Counted from the first letter of the stretch, positions 51,079-60,412 are shown. The stretch: 64,000 bases of DNA from Flavobacterium phragmitis (GCF_900112575.1 NZ_FOMH01000013.1:1-64000), one strand, 5' to 3'. A program made the numbers and translations. Notes: generated by a model from the sequence alone, not told the origin.

Positions 51079-51936
51079 CTACTGAAAAGTAATCTGCTTT
51101 AAATCTTCATTTATTTCAAAGTTTAGGTTATACATTTCTGATATTAATTGTACAATTGTTTTTAAATCTTCTTTTTTATTGATTCGGATTGTGATTTTCT
51201 GATTCAGATATTGAGTTGGAATTATCACTTTATGACCATAGTTTTCCTCAATATAATGGTTGAGGTTCGTTAGTTTTTCGTTTTCAAAATCAACAAAACG
51301 GCTGAATTCGGTTACCGAAGCAGTTTGATTGCCGTATGTGAATTTCTCGCCTGGTTTTAAAATCCATTTTTGATCCTGCCCTTTTACATTCATTTGAACG
51401 CTTCCTTCAAAAAGTTCAACCGTTATTTGTTCATTTTCAGATTCTTTTACAATAAAGGATGTTCCTAAAACCGTAGTGGTAGTTTCATCGCAAAAAACCT
51501 GAAACGGATGCTGTTTGTCTTTTTTGACTTTAAAATAAGCTTCACCGTCAATTTGAATTTTTCTGTTTAAAGCAAAATTATTGCCATAAGAAATTCTGGA
51601 ATTTGGACTCAATTCTACTTTCGAACTGTCTGGAAGGACCACATATTTAATTTTTGATGTAGTATTTTCAATTACATTTTCAGTTGATGCAATTGTGTTT
51701 TCTTCCAAAGGCTTATTATTGAAATAAATTCCAGTTCCAATAAGCACAAAAAGCAATACAGACGCAGCCGCGAGATAACGCCAAGGCTGTGATTTGCGTT
51801 TCTTTTCTCCAAATGCTTTCGAATGAAATTCATCCCAAGAAGCTTTTTTTATTTCATCTGAATGTGAAGCTGGAGTTTCCTTCCATAGTTTTTCGAACTC
51901 GTCATCAAAATTTTCCTTTTCCATTTTCTTCGGCAT
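51079..51936 (-). CDS. FecR-family anti-sigma factor
   Basis: A 285-residue inner-membrane protein. A cytoplasmic N-terminal anti-sigma part (residues 1-50) is followed by one transmembrane helix (YLAAASVLLFVLIGTGIYF). The FecR periplasmic domain is next (YVVLPDSSKVELSPNSRISY, REIQ-type strand KIQIDGEAYFKV, TVLGTSFIVK), and the C-terminus is a DUF4974 domain (YLNQKITIRINKKEDL, LISEMYNLNFEINED). Its ATG overlaps the stop of the small HMA-like gene by one base (TAATG), so the two are coupled. It should hold the ECF sigma factor in check until the STN receptor signals. Confidence 0.93.
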   Translation of the reverse strand: MPKKMEKENFDDEFEKLWKETPASHSDEIKKASWDEFHSKAFGEKKRKSQPWRYLAAASVLLFVLIGTGIYFNNKPLEENTIASTENVIENTTSKIKYVVLPDSSKVELSPNSRISYGNNFALNRKIQIDGEAYFKVKKDKQHPFQVFCDETTTTVLGTSFIVKESENEQITVELFEGSVQMNVKGQDQKWILKPGEKFTYGNQTASVTEFSRFVDFENEKLTNLNHYIEENYGHKVIIPTQYLNQKITIRINKKEDLKTIVQLISEMYNLNFEINEDLKQITFQ

Positions 51937-52145
51937 TAAATCTTTTTACAATAAAATCCTTGTTTATTAAAAACACCATAAACCATTTCCTTGATTTCTC
52001 GGTTGGTTTCGATTCTTAGAATTCTTTCTCTTTTTGTGAAATCAAAATTTATGATACAATCAGAAATAACAAACTGTAAAAGAGCAACAATTAAACTCGC
52101 GTCTTTTTTAGTTCTAACATTGGTTTTATAAGCTTCAATGTGCAT
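51936..52145 (-). CDS. Small HMA-like protein between ECF sigma and FecR
   Basis: A 69-residue protein starting MHIEAYKTNV. A longer frame beginning at 52184 adds a Lys/Asn-rich stretch that does not look like the family and is rejected. Strand (AYKTNV), helix (DASLIVALLQFVI), strand (CIINFDFTKRERILRIETN), helix (REIKEMVYGVFN) and end (GFYCKKI) are visible. It aligns by eye with the protein at 25135-25353. Its stop codon shares a base with the FecR start. No CxxC metal site is seen. Its position inside the sigma-FecR operon suggests a regulatory role, but none is known to me. Confidence 0.72.
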   Translation of the reverse strand: MHIEAYKTNVRTKKDASLIVALLQFVISDCIINFDFTKRERILRIETNREIKEMVYGVFNKQGFYCKKI

Positions 52146-52192
52146 TTTTTTGTTCTTGTTTTTATAGATAACAAACGAGAACAAAAAAGTTC

Positions 52193-52714
52193 CTAATGGT
52201 TTTCGATTTTTTTTCGAATAAATTTACTGGCAAGATAAATATGATTGGCGATGGTCTTTTCAGAAAGATCCGTCCTTTCTGCAATCTCCTTATAGCTAAG
52301 GTTTTCCAGTTTGTGTAGTGTAAATATTTTTTGTTGCTGTTCAGGAAGCTGATTGATGAAGTTTTGCAGTTTTTCTTGTCTTTCTTCAAAAATTCCTGAA
52401 TCGGTTTCTTCGTCTAAAATGTCAACCTGAAAAGGATCAAGCTGTACGATTTTGTTTTCTCTATTAACGTGATTGATGATAATGTTTTTGCAAATGGTGT
52501 ATAATTGCTTGTCAAACAAAACATCTTCGTTGAGTAATTCTCTTTTGTTGTATAATCGTAAAAGACTTTCCTGGACAAAATCATCTGGTGTAAGAACCGT
52601 AAGATTAAATCGTCTGGCAATATTTATCAGTTTATCATAGTAATTGAAGTAAACCTCTTTGAAGGCCGCTTCATTACCTTTTTTCAAACTTAAAATAAAC
52701 TTTTTATTGTCCAT
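52193..52714 (-). CDS. ECF-type RNA polymerase sigma factor
   Basis: A 173-residue sigma-70-family factor of the ECF group. The sigma2 region (FKEVYFNYYDKLINIARRF, LTPDDFVQESLLRLY) and the sigma4 region (LPEQQQKIFTLHKLENLSYK, EIAERTDLSEKTIANHIYLA) are clear. It is the first gene of the leftward operon sigma - small HMA-like - FecR - STN receptor - DUF4249, the standard cell-surface signalling order with the small gene added. Regulation would be by FecR in response to the receptor. An ECF recognition sequence was not identified. Confidence 0.94.
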   Translation of the reverse strand: MDNKKFILSLKKGNEAAFKEVYFNYYDKLINIARRFNLTVLTPDDFVQESLLRLYNKRELLNEDVLFDKQLYTICKNIIINHVNRENKIVQLDPFQVDILDEETDSGIFEERQEKLQNFINQLPEQQQKIFTLHKLENLSYKEIAERTDLSEKTIANHIYLASKFIRKKIENH

Positions 52715-53011
52715 AACGAAAATATCGCGACCAGTTTTTAACTAATCTAAACTCATTGGTTTCAATATTATTGCATTCAAAAATACGCAGTCTTATCTTA
52801 TGAATGTAATAAGCTACAAAGAACCGTAATTTAATTCTATATTTTGACGCTGTTATTGGAAAATGTTACAGTTTCTTGAATGTTTTTTTAGCTGTGAAAA
52901 ATTTTAAAAGCTTTTTTTTTAGAGAAAGTGATTTCAATTACGAAATCTTTTTTGTTTGAAAACTAAATTAAACCAATAATTCCTACATTAGCGCCAACCA
53001 AAACCTAAACT

Positions 53012-56000
53012 ATGGAGAATTTTATTCTTTTTGCCTTAATTGTTTGTATTGTTGTCTTGTTTAATAAGTTTAATAACTTAAAAGAAGAAAACGATCATCT
53101 GGATTCTCTTTACAGAAAAAACAGAGACGATTTTAATACTTTGAAAAATGAGTTAGCCGAAATCAAAAAGCAACTCTCACAATCCAATTTTATTCCTGAA
53201 AATTTACCGCCTGTTGTAAATGAACCGGAATCCGTTTTAGAACCGCAGGAAGAAGTTCTTTCTCCTATACCATCATTTGTGGTTAGTGAAGATGCTGTCG
53301 TAAACGAAAAAGAGGTTATTGAAGAATCCATTGAACCAGTGGTAACTTTCGAATCTGCATCTATTCCTGTTTTAGATAAAAAAGAAACTCCGGAACTAGA
53401 AGAAGTTTTAGAAACTCCTTCGTTTAGTGTTTTGGAATCACAGTCTGAACCACAGGTTCGTGAAGAAGAAGTTTATGTAGAAAGCGCTTTTTCCATTTTC
53501 ATGAAAAAGCTCGAACAGCAATTTGTTGAAAACTGGACAGGAATTCTCGGAACAGCAATTATGGTTTTAGGAATTGGCTATTTAAGTATCTACACTGCTT
53601 TGAAAGTGTCGCCAATGTTTAGAATTTTGATTCTTTGGCTGTATGCGGGAATTTTAGTAGGATCGTATTATTTTCTGGAGAAAAAGGAAAAATGGTTTAA
53701 AACGGGACTTTGGTTGCGCAGTGCAGGAGCGAGTTTATTTTTGTTTGGCTGTTTTGGAGCATCACAAATTCCGGCATTGACTTTTATTACTAACATTCCA
53801 ATTGCTTATTCGCTTATTGGATTTGGAATTGCAATCAATTTATATGTTGGTTATATTATAAAACAGCAGACTTTTTTGTCGCTTCATGTGATTTTAAGTA
53901 TTTTAATTTTATGTGTAATTCCGGAGAAACTCTTAATTACATTTTTATTGGCTTCGTTAACTGCAACAGCGGGAATTGTTTTGTCTTATAAAGAAAAATG
54001 GGAATATCATTTATTAATTGTTATTTCAGGTTTTATCATATTTGATATTTGGTTTACGCAGGGAGCAAATGCCTTGACAGCGACAGAAAATCTTTTTGCC
54101 ATAATAGGTATAATTTTAGTTTCTGTAAGTTGTATGTACATGCAGTACAGAAGTATTTATGCCGATACTCGTTTTGACAGAATCGCTTTTATTACACATT
54201 TAACCAATTGGGTTTTGTTTGCCGCAGGTTTGATTTTGCATTCTACCGGAAGTAAAATCAAAATTTTTGTTTTGCTTGTAGCAGGAATACTTTGTCTTTT
54301 TGCGACACTTTTTGCAAGAAAGAAAAAGATTTTTTGGCTCTATCATTTAGACGGAATGGTTTCTTTTATCCTTTTTTCTTTAAGTATAATTATGCTTAAC
54401 GATTGGAAAATTGGTTACGATATTATTATTTGTGGTCTGTACTTTTTACTTATTACCTGCTTGTTTGTGGTTTATAAAAACAACGAAGCTTTACTGCATA
54501 AAATATTTTTAGTGATCAATCATGTTTTGTGTGTGTTTATTTTCCTCTTTTTTATTTCACATATCAATCCGTTTTTTGTTCAAACCTATATAACAAACAT
54601 TTTTGCCACGCTGATAGTATTGGTAATTACATCATTGATGGTTCCTGTTTTTTGTTCAGTAAAAAAAGAATTTCTTGGAGTTGATGCTTTTATTTCAAAA
54701 CAAAACTTGAGTTTAAACGGAATTTTCTCTGTTGTGTGCTCGATATTGTTTTTTATAAGCTGGTATCATACTATTGAAATTTCATTTTATTATCCAATTG
54801 TATTTGTTGCTTTATTATGGTGCGCTTTACGATTCAAATTCAAAACAAACACTTTTGATCTGGGAAGATTTGTGTTTTTATTAATTGCTATTGGTGTGGG
54901 ATTAACTTTGATTCTGGTAGGACAAAAATCAAATTTAGATATTCTTTTCGCTTTAGGAATTATCGCTGTAATAACGCTTAACTGGTTGGTGAAATCTTTT
55001 TACAAAGACGATTCAATTGTCAAAACAATCGGAATTATTGGTGTAAATGCTTTACTGGTTTCGACGGAGTACAAATATTTAACATCGGCTACTATTATCC
55101 AGATTTTCGGATTGTTTGCAATCGCTTTATTAAATCATGAATTTTTATGGATACAGTTTAAGCAAAAACGACTTTCTGTAGGCAACCAAATCTTACTATA
55201 TGGTTTTTGTCTTGCTTTTTCGGTATTCGGAAGTTTGTTGTTTGTGTACAATACGAGATTCTTAAATAATACAGAAATCGGATTAACCGCCGTTGGTATT
55301 TCTTTAATCGAAGTTTATATTTTCTTCGCTGCAAAAATCAGAAATAAATCGAACGAAATAATATCAGGATGGAAAAACTTCCATATTCTAAATTCTGATT
55401 TTATTCTTTTTAATGCTTTGGTTTTTGGTTTTTCTTGTATTGAAATAAATTACATCCCAGTTTATTTAGGCGTTTTAGCATTAATCACTTTTTGGATTTT
55501 TCAAAAAACAGAAAATATCAAGCGTTATAATGTTTATTCTTTTGTATTGCTAATTGCTTCTATAGTTCTAAGTCTATACTTGGCAGTTTATGAAGTAAAT
55601 GAAGATAATAGAATCTTAATTTATTTAGTAGAAACGGGAGCGATATTGCTTTCTGCAATTTATAGTTATCTGCAACTCAAGACTTCAAAAGAAGAAGGCA
55701 AAATGTTTATTTCAATTTTGCCAGTCATTCAGAATTTATGGATCATTGTATTACTGATTATTCAAGTTGAGGTTGGCTATTTGCCAACTTTGTTTATGCT
55801 TTTGGCAATTCTAAATTTTGTTTTGATTTTATATAAAAAAGTAGAATTGGTTCCAGAAACGGTTTTAGCTGTTGGAACATTATCTATTTTGACTTCCGTT
55901 TTTTATAGTATAAGAGAGCTAAACAGTTTTGTTTTCTTAGACTGGATTCTACAGCTTTCGGCAGTTGTGTTGTTGATTGTTTTGACTTTCCTGATCCACA

Positions 56001-56638
56001 AAAAAGAGTTTATCAAATCCTTACAAATCGACTATCAAATTGTGGTAAATGTTTGGCTTTCGATTATTATGTTCTCGCAATTGGAACACAAATGGCTTCC
56101 AGTATTTTGGGCGGTAACAGCGATTGTAAATGCCTGGCTTTATTATAAAAAGATTGGCAGTAAAAAAGAAATCAGTATCGTTTATTATTTATTGGCTAAT
56201 TTTCATTTGGCTTTCGTCAGTTTCAACTATTTTGAATCTAAATTCGAATATGTTTACCTGATTATATTTGCGCTTTTGGCATTGTATGTATTTATTGTTT
56301 ACAAATTCATCGAAGAGTTTCCATTCAAAAACAGTATCATTATTTATCCAGCAACTTTTAGTATTGGATTGTTTTTATATCTCACATTCGACAAAGGAAT
56401 TTTAACGTTCTTCTGGATTTTAGAATCTTTAGGGTTGTTAATTCTTGGAATTATGCTGAAAGAGAAGTATTTCCGATACGTTTCGCTTTCGCTGGTTGGA
56501 ATATGCGTTATAAGATTAATGTTCTTTGATCTTTCCAATACCGATTTCTTAATCAGGGCATTAGTTTTATTGGGAGTAGGAGTGGTGCTTTTGGTTATGA
56601 ATACCTTATTCAAAAAATACAAACACCGATTTGATTAA
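53012..56638 (+). CDS. DUF2339 large polytopic membrane protein
   Basis: A 1208-residue inner-membrane protein. After a short hydrophobic N-terminus (FILFALIVCIVVLF) comes a coiled-coil/acidic linker (KNELAEIKKQLSQ, then an E/P/V-rich stretch to about residue 165). From then on there are about thirty hydrophobic segments (such as IMVLGIGYLSIYTALKV, IFWLYHLDGMVSFILFSLS). This matches DUF2339, a family of giant membrane proteins of unknown function. A terminator follows at 56651. The ATG start is supported by the divergent sigma gene upstream. A TACATTAG near-consensus -7 box lies at about 52984-52991. Confidence 0.85.
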   Translation: MENFILFALIVCIVVLFNKFNNLKEENDHLDSLYRKNRDDFNTLKNELAEIKKQLSQSNFIPENLPPVVNEPESVLEPQEEVLSPIPSFVVSEDAVVNEKEVIEESIEPVVTFESASIPVLDKKETPELEEVLETPSFSVLESQSEPQVREEEVYVESAFSIFMKKLEQQFVENWTGILGTAIMVLGIGYLSIYTALKVSPMFRILILWLYAGILVGSYYFLEKKEKWFKTGLWLRSAGASLFLFGCFGASQIPALTFITNIPIAYSLIGFGIAINLYVGYIIKQQTFLSLHVILSILILCVIPEKLLITFLLASLTATAGIVLSYKEKWEYHLLIVISGFIIFDIWFTQGANALTATENLFAIIGIILVSVSCMYMQYRSIYADTRFDRIAFITHLTNWVLFAAGLILHSTGSKIKIFVLLVAGILCLFATLFARKKKIFWLYHLDGMVSFILFSLSIIMLNDWKIGYDIIICGLYFLLITCLFVVYKNNEALLHKIFLVINHVLCVFIFLFFISHINPFFVQTYITNIFATLIVLVITSLMVPVFCSVKKEFLGVDAFISKQNLSLNGIFSVVCSILFFISWYHTIEISFYYPIVFVALLWCALRFKFKTNTFDLGRFVFLLIAIGVGLTLILVGQKSNLDILFALGIIAVITLNWLVKSFYKDDSIVKTIGIIGVNALLVSTEYKYLTSATIIQIFGLFAIALLNHEFLWIQFKQKRLSVGNQILLYGFCLAFSVFGSLLFVYNTRFLNNTEIGLTAVGISLIEVYIFFAAKIRNKSNEIISGWKNFHILNSDFILFNALVFGFSCIEINYIPVYLGVLALITFWIFQKTENIKRYNVYSFVLLIASIVLSLYLAVYEVNEDNRILIYLVETGAILLSAIYSYLQLKTSKEEGKMFISILPVIQNLWIIVLLIIQVEVGYLPTLFMLLAILNFVLILYKKVELVPETVLAVGTLSILTSVFYSIRELNSFVFLDWILQLSAVVLLIVLTFLIHKKEFIKSLQIDYQIVVNVWLSIIMFSQLEHKWLPVFWAVTAIVNAWLYYKKIGSKKEISIVYYLLANFHLAFVSFNYFESKFEYVYLIIFALLALYVFIVYKFIEEFPFKNSIIIYPATFSIGLFLYLTFDKGILTFFWILESLGLLILGIMLKEKYFRYVSLSLVGICVIRLMFFDLSNTDFLIRALVLLGVGVVLLVMNTLFKKYKHRFD

Positions 56639-56650
56639 ATACAAATAGAA

Positions 56651-56690
56651 AAGCCACAAATCATAAGCAAATGAATTTGTGGCTTTTTTT
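56651..56690. terminator. Terminator between DUF2339 and amidotransferase genes
   Basis: An 11-bp stem AAGCCACAAAT (56651-56661)/ATTTGTGGCTT (56675-56685) is followed by a T run. The genes on either side are convergent. Confidence 0.88.
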
Positions 56691-56750
56691 ATATCATTTT
56701 AGACACACGTTTTATTCTGTCTGATTTGCAATCTTTTCTTGAAGTGAATG

Positions 56751-57467
56751 CTACCTTTTATAAGCTTCTGTAAGTTTATCGAGAAATTGGAAAAGCTTCT
56801 CATTTATTTCACTGAAATCGTAAGATAAAATGGTTTCAGGATTTTGAACAAATTGATATTGCTTGCTTTTAGCTAATAAATCGGTTTCACTTTCAATTAA
56901 AAGCGAAACGACTTCTGTTGTTAATTCCATATGACACTGAAAACCATACACAAGATTAGAATACGAAACAATCTGAACAGGGCAGCCTTCGCTTACAGCC
57001 AGAATTTTGCTTTCTTTTGTTAAACCCGGCATATCATTATGCCAATGTCCCACGTTTAAAACGGAACCAAAATGATTCACTTTTTCATCTTTAATTCCGT
57101 CTTCAGTTAAAGAAATAGGGAAGAATCCAATTTCTTTTTCCGGACTATGATTGAATTTTGAGCCAAAAGCTTCGCCAATTAATTGTGAACCCAGACAAAC
57201 TCCTACAACAGCTTTTTTAGCAGTAATACATTTTTGGATTAAAGTAATTTCAGCCAATGCATCAAAATGAGGACATTCTTCGAGAGTTGTATTTGGACTT
57301 TGTGGCCCGCCCATCACAATGAGCAAGTCTATAAAATCGATATTATCCGGTAGTTTGTCATTTTCATAGACTTTAGAAAAAGATACATTATAGTTTCGTT
57401 TTGTTGCCCAATTCAAATAAGCACCGGGAGCTTCGTATGTTTCGTGTTGTATAATATGTATATTCAT
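56751..57467 (-). CDS. Class I glutamine amidotransferase-like protein
   Basis: A 238-residue cytoplasmic protein. The nucleophile elbow is in VVGVCLGSQLIGEAFGS (Cys), and the His-Glu pair is in YGFQCHMELTTE. The opening is HIIQHETYEAPGAYLNWATK and DLLIVMGGPQSP carries the oxyanion-strand pattern. This is the stand-alone GATase1 type similar to GuaA-like or YfeJ-like proteins. It hydrolyses glutamine or a similar amide, but the ammonia acceptor is not evident. A promoter with both elements is at 57487-57516. It is monocistronic. Confidence 0.88.
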   Translation of the reverse strand: MNIHIIQHETYEAPGAYLNWATKRNYNVSFSKVYENDKLPDNIDFIDLLIVMGGPQSPNTTLEECPHFDALAEITLIQKCITAKKAVVGVCLGSQLIGEAFGSKFNHSPEKEIGFFPISLTEDGIKDEKVNHFGSVLNVGHWHNDMPGLTKESKILAVSEGCPVQIVSYSNLVYGFQCHMELTTEVVSLLIESETDLLAKSKQYQFVQNPETILSYDFSEINEKLFQFLDKLTEAYKR

Positions 57468-57486
57468 TTGTTTCTCAAATTCATTA

Positions 57487-57516
57487 CAAATATATTTTTA
57501 TCCAAAACATTTCAAA
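57487..57516 (-). promoter_or_regulatory. Promoter of the amidotransferase gene
   Basis: On the minus strand, TTTG (57513-57516) and TATATTTG (57487-57494) are separated by 18 bases, close to the Bacteroidetes -33/-7 arrangement. The ATG is 19 bases past the -7 box. Confidence 0.65.
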
Positions 57517-57560
57517 TAGTCCACTTTTGCTTTTAATGTAATAGTCCAGTAAAATTCAAA

Positions 57561-58043
57561 TTAAGGGTTAAGAGTAAGTATCATCTGAATATCAACTCTA
57601 TTGTAACTGGATGAAATACCTTTAATTTCTTTAAAACCTAGTTTTTCATAAAGCTTAATTGCGGGCTGAAGTTTAGTATTGCTTTCCAGATAAATTTTAG
57701 AAGCACCTATCTCAGAAGCCCATTGAATCGCTGATTGTGCCAATAACAATCCAACGCCTTTTCCTTGTGCTTTTGGACTTACAGCCATTTTAGCTAATTC
57801 GTAATCATAATTTTCATTATCACTTTTAATTAAAGCGCAAACACCTAAAACTTCTTCATTTAAAACAGCCGAAAAAATTTCGCCTCCTTTTGCTATAATA
57901 TATTCTTCGGCATGATCCAGCGCTTTGATGTCATTAGGTTCAACTTCAAAATAATTTGAAATCCATTCTATATTTAAATCCTTAAAACTTTTTTTGTACT
58001 TAGGACTGTAAGTTATTATTTCGATTTGATTGTTGTTTTTCAT
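57561..58043 (-). CDS. GNAT-family N-acetyltransferase
   Basis: A 160-residue cytoplasmic enzyme. The acetyl-CoA-binding motif is VSPKAQGKGVGLLLAQSAI (Q/RxxGxG/A) with the conserved region AKIYLESNTKLQPAIKLYEK and the GFKEI ending. The N-terminal half (FKDLNIEWISNYFEVEP) sets the substrate pocket. Substrate unknown. It starts 7 bases after the MocR-type regulator stops, so it is probably co-transcribed with that regulator and could be its target. Confidence 0.88.
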   Translation of the reverse strand: MKNNNQIEIITYSPKYKKSFKDLNIEWISNYFEVEPNDIKALDHAEEYIIAKGGEIFSAVLNEEVLGVCALIKSDNENYDYELAKMAVSPKAQGKGVGLLLAQSAIQWASEIGASKIYLESNTKLQPAIKLYEKLGFKEIKGISSSYNRVDIQMILTLNP

Positions 58044-58050
58044 GATAATA

Positions 58051-59469
58051 TTAAATGCTGTTTTTTATTATTCTGCCTAATTTTTCTAAATCCGATTCTA
58101 CGCGATCATTCCATTCCATAGCATAAGTAAGTCGCATGCAATTATTGTATTGATTGTATTGCGAAAAAATTCTTCCAGGCGCAAAATTGATTTTTTGTGA
58201 TAAGGCAGTATTATGTAATTCTGTTGTTGATATTCTTTCGTCCAATTCAAGCCAAAGCATAAAACCACCTTTTGGCTGTGCAATTTTAGTGTTGTCAGGA
58301 AAATAGTTTTCCATGGCACGATTGATCTGAAGATAATTGGTGTAGAGCTTATTCCTGAAAGTTCTAAGATGATGATCGTAACGCCCATATTCCAGAAAGT
58401 CAGCAATAACATCCGAAAACAAAGAAGAATTGCAGACGGTTTGCACCAGTTTTTGGCGAATGATTTTATCTTTAAATTTTCCTGGTGCAATCCACCCAAC
58501 CCTATATCCTGGCGCAAGAGTTTTAGAAACAGATCCAATCCACAAAACCAGGCCTGCTTCATCGTAAAATTTACAAGGTTTTGGACGCTCCGAACCAAAA
58601 TATAAATTGCCATAAAGATCATCTTCAATCAACGGAACATTGTACTGTGTTATCAATTTAACCAATTCCCGTTTATTCTCGTCAGGCATTTGAAATCCCA
58701 TCGGATTGTTGAAATTGGTAATAAAACAACAAGCTTTAATTTCTGGAAGTACCTTTTTTAAAGCATCAAGATCTAATCCGTATAAAGGATGCGTTGGAAT
58801 TTCAACCGCTTTTAAACCTAAAGCTTTAATTGCCTGAAGTATTCCAAAATAAGCAGGACTTTCTACAGCAACACTATCTCCGGGAGAAGTTACGGCCATC
58901 AAGGCATTGTACACGGCGTGCATGGCACCGGAAGTAATGACAAGATCGTCTTCGGTGATTTTTCCCTCCATAACAAGTGCCCATTTTGCAATGGCACGAC
59001 GGAGGTTCTCTGATCCCTGAACAGGTTCGTAGGCTGTTCCTGCATCGGCTCTATTGCGGACAGCATTGATGATTCCTTTGTTAAGTTTGGCAATAGGAAG
59101 GAAATTCTTTCCTGGCAATCCAAGCGCAAACTGTGTGATGTCAGATTTGTCTATGGTGCTGAAAACTTTATCAATAAGTTCTTCAGGTGTATTTTTGGTT
59201 TCGTGATTGTTTATGCTGGCGATGGTTGGAAGCGCCGTTGTGCGTTGCGCACTTTTACTCACATAATAGCCCATTTTTGGACGTGATTCTATAAGTGAAC
59301 GACTTTCCAGTTCCAGATAGGATTGCTTAATAGTATTTAAACTAACATTATAAAGTTTCTGTGCACTTCGAACAGAAGGCAGTTTGTCGCCAAGTGCCAA
59401 AGTTTCATTGTGAATCTGGTCTTCGATGATTTTGGCGATTTTTAAATATAATGTTTGATTGTTCTTCAT
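58051..59469 (-). CDS. MocR/PdxR-type GntR-aminotransferase regulator
   Basis: A 472-residue regulator starting MKNNQTLYLKIAK. The N-terminal 70 residues are a GntR winged helix (LGDKLPSVRSAQKLYNVSLN, SYLELESRSLIESRPKMGYY). The rest is a class-I aminotransferase-like domain with the PLP Lys in SVSKTLAPGYRVGW and the substrate/PLP region NFNNPMGFQM, IEDDLYGNLYF. MocR proteins sense amino compounds or PLP and bind direct repeats. A possible operator lies at 59897-59933 on the far side of the preceding gene. GNAT follows 7 bases later. Confidence 0.92.
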   Translation of the reverse strand: MKNNQTLYLKIAKIIEDQIHNETLALGDKLPSVRSAQKLYNVSLNTIKQSYLELESRSLIESRPKMGYYVSKSAQRTTALPTIASINNHETKNTPEELIDKVFSTIDKSDITQFALGLPGKNFLPIAKLNKGIINAVRNRADAGTAYEPVQGSENLRRAIAKWALVMEGKITEDDLVITSGAMHAVYNALMAVTSPGDSVAVESPAYFGILQAIKALGLKAVEIPTHPLYGLDLDALKKVLPEIKACCFITNFNNPMGFQMPDENKRELVKLITQYNVPLIEDDLYGNLYFGSERPKPCKFYDEAGLVLWIGSVSKTLAPGYRVGWIAPGKFKDKIIRQKLVQTVCNSSLFSDVIADFLEYGRYDHHLRTFRNKLYTNYLQINRAMENYFPDNTKIAQPKGGFMLWLELDERISTTELHNTALSQKINFAPGRIFSQYNQYNNCMRLTYAMEWNDRVESDLEKLGRIIKNSI

Positions 59470-59490
59470 TTTTGGTTTTTCATAAAACAT

Positions 59491-59859
59491 TTAAAAACTG
59501 AGATAATGAACAAAATGTTCTGTGCTTTTTTTTAATTGTACAGCGTTATTGAAATTGGCGCTTCTTTTTTTCTTCAGAAAATTTACAATGTATGCGTTGA
59601 ATGTTGCCTCTTCTTTATCAGTAAGATTTTCGTCATCATAAATCTTAAATTGGATCTCATTGTTTTGATCCAAAATCAAACTCGCAAAGGCATTGATTCT
59701 ATTCCCTTTTTTACTGAGAAGAAAAGGGATTCCAAAAAGCATTTTGTCTTCCGTTTTACCGCATTTGTTTTTACTGAAAATGCGCTGTAAAACCTCCATG
59801 TCAAATATATAAACTTCTCTAAATGTCGTTTTTTCCTGTGTTGATGCTGTAGAGTTCAT
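59491..59859 (-). CDS. Small uncharacterised protein upstream of MocR gene
   Basis: A 122-residue protein starting MNSTASTQEK (ATG at 59859). An upstream frame reaches 60006, but it adds a Cys/Ile-rich stretch through the promoter region and is rejected. Visible features are a FREVYIFDMEVLQRIF opening, a central KTEDKMLFGIPFLLSKKG strand region, and a basic helical end (NFLKKKRSANFNNAVQLKKS). No family is recognised. It begins 18 bases after a -7 box and ends 21 bases before the MocR start, so both are likely in one transcript. Confidence 0.6.
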   Translation of the reverse strand: MNSTASTQEKTTFREVYIFDMEVLQRIFSKNKCGKTEDKMLFGIPFLLSKKGNRINAFASLILDQNNEIQFKIYDDENLTDKEEATFNAYIVNFLKKKRSANFNNAVQLKKSTEHFVHYLSF

Positions 59860-59869
59860 ATTTTTTTTA

Positions 59870-59878
59870 GCAAAATTA
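59870..59878 (-). promoter_or_regulatory. -7 box before the small gene and MocR
   Basis: Minus-strand TAATTTTGC fits TAnnTTTG, 10 bases ahead of the ATG at 59859, so the leader is very short. Confidence 0.55.
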
Positions 59879-59896
59879 TTGCTATTGCAGATTTGG

Positions 59897-59933
59897 GTAC
59901 AGATACAGAAAACACTTTTTTTATGGATACAGA
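59897..59933. promoter_or_regulatory. Candidate MocR-type operator (direct repeats)
   Basis: The word GATACAGA occurs at 59902-59909 and 59926-59933, and a related GGTACAGA at 59897-59904. On the minus strand these read TCTGTATC and TCTGTACC. Repeated short words upstream of the promoter resemble the direct-repeat sites of MocR regulators, and the promoter controls the operon that contains this regulator. Confidence 0.4.
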
Positions 59934-59966
59934 TTAAAAGTAATGATTTATTAGGAGAAATTGCCC

Positions 59967-60000
59967 TAAAAAGAAAAACCTTCAAACAAAAGTCTGAAGG
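59967..60000 (-). terminator. Terminator of the 86-residue gene
   Basis: CCTTCAAAC (59979-59987)/GTCTGAAGG (59992-60000) forms a 9-bp stem with one mismatch, and the minus strand continues into T5CT4. It ends the gene at 60055-60315. Confidence 0.6.
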
Positions 60001-60054
60001 CTTCAACTATTTTCAAATCAAATTAATGATTACAGTGTTTTAAAAGATAAAAAG

Positions 60055-60315
60055 TTATTTATTTTCCTGGTCAAGTTTATCGATATCCGAAATCTGATCC
60101 AATATATTGGTTTGATTAGGCGAAATATAATTTTTTACTTCAGGAGGGGTTTCTTTTTTAAAAAGTAAATCTAAGGCGTGGTATAGTTTTAATAAAACAT
60201 CTTTGTCTTCTTTTGCAATATCTAAAGCAGTATTGAAATTGAAAACATAATTATTCGAATTACGTACTTCTACTTTTATCGTTTTCGATGTGATTTTAAA
60301 TTTGACTATATCCAT
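60055..60315 (-). CDS. Small uncharacterised protein
   Basis: An 86-residue protein: MDIVKFKITSKTIKVEVRNS (beta pair), an FNTALDIAKEDKDVLLKLYH helix and an acidic tail (DQISDIDKLDQENK). There is no signal peptide or Cys. It has its own terminator and lies between tRNA-Met and the MocR operon. No family is recognised. The composition is ordinary for a cytoplasmic protein, so I treat it as a real but unnamed gene. Confidence 0.55.
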   Translation of the reverse strand: MDIVKFKITSKTIKVEVRNSNNYVFNFNTALDIAKEDKDVLLKLYHALDLLFKKETPPEVKNYISPNQTNILDQISDIDKLDQENK

Positions 60316-60412
60316 TGGTAATAAAATACTTAGATTGAAAAAATGCTGTTTTTGATGGTTTGACTTAGAATATTAAGTCACAAATCTAATGCAAATTACA
60401 AATACTTATAGA

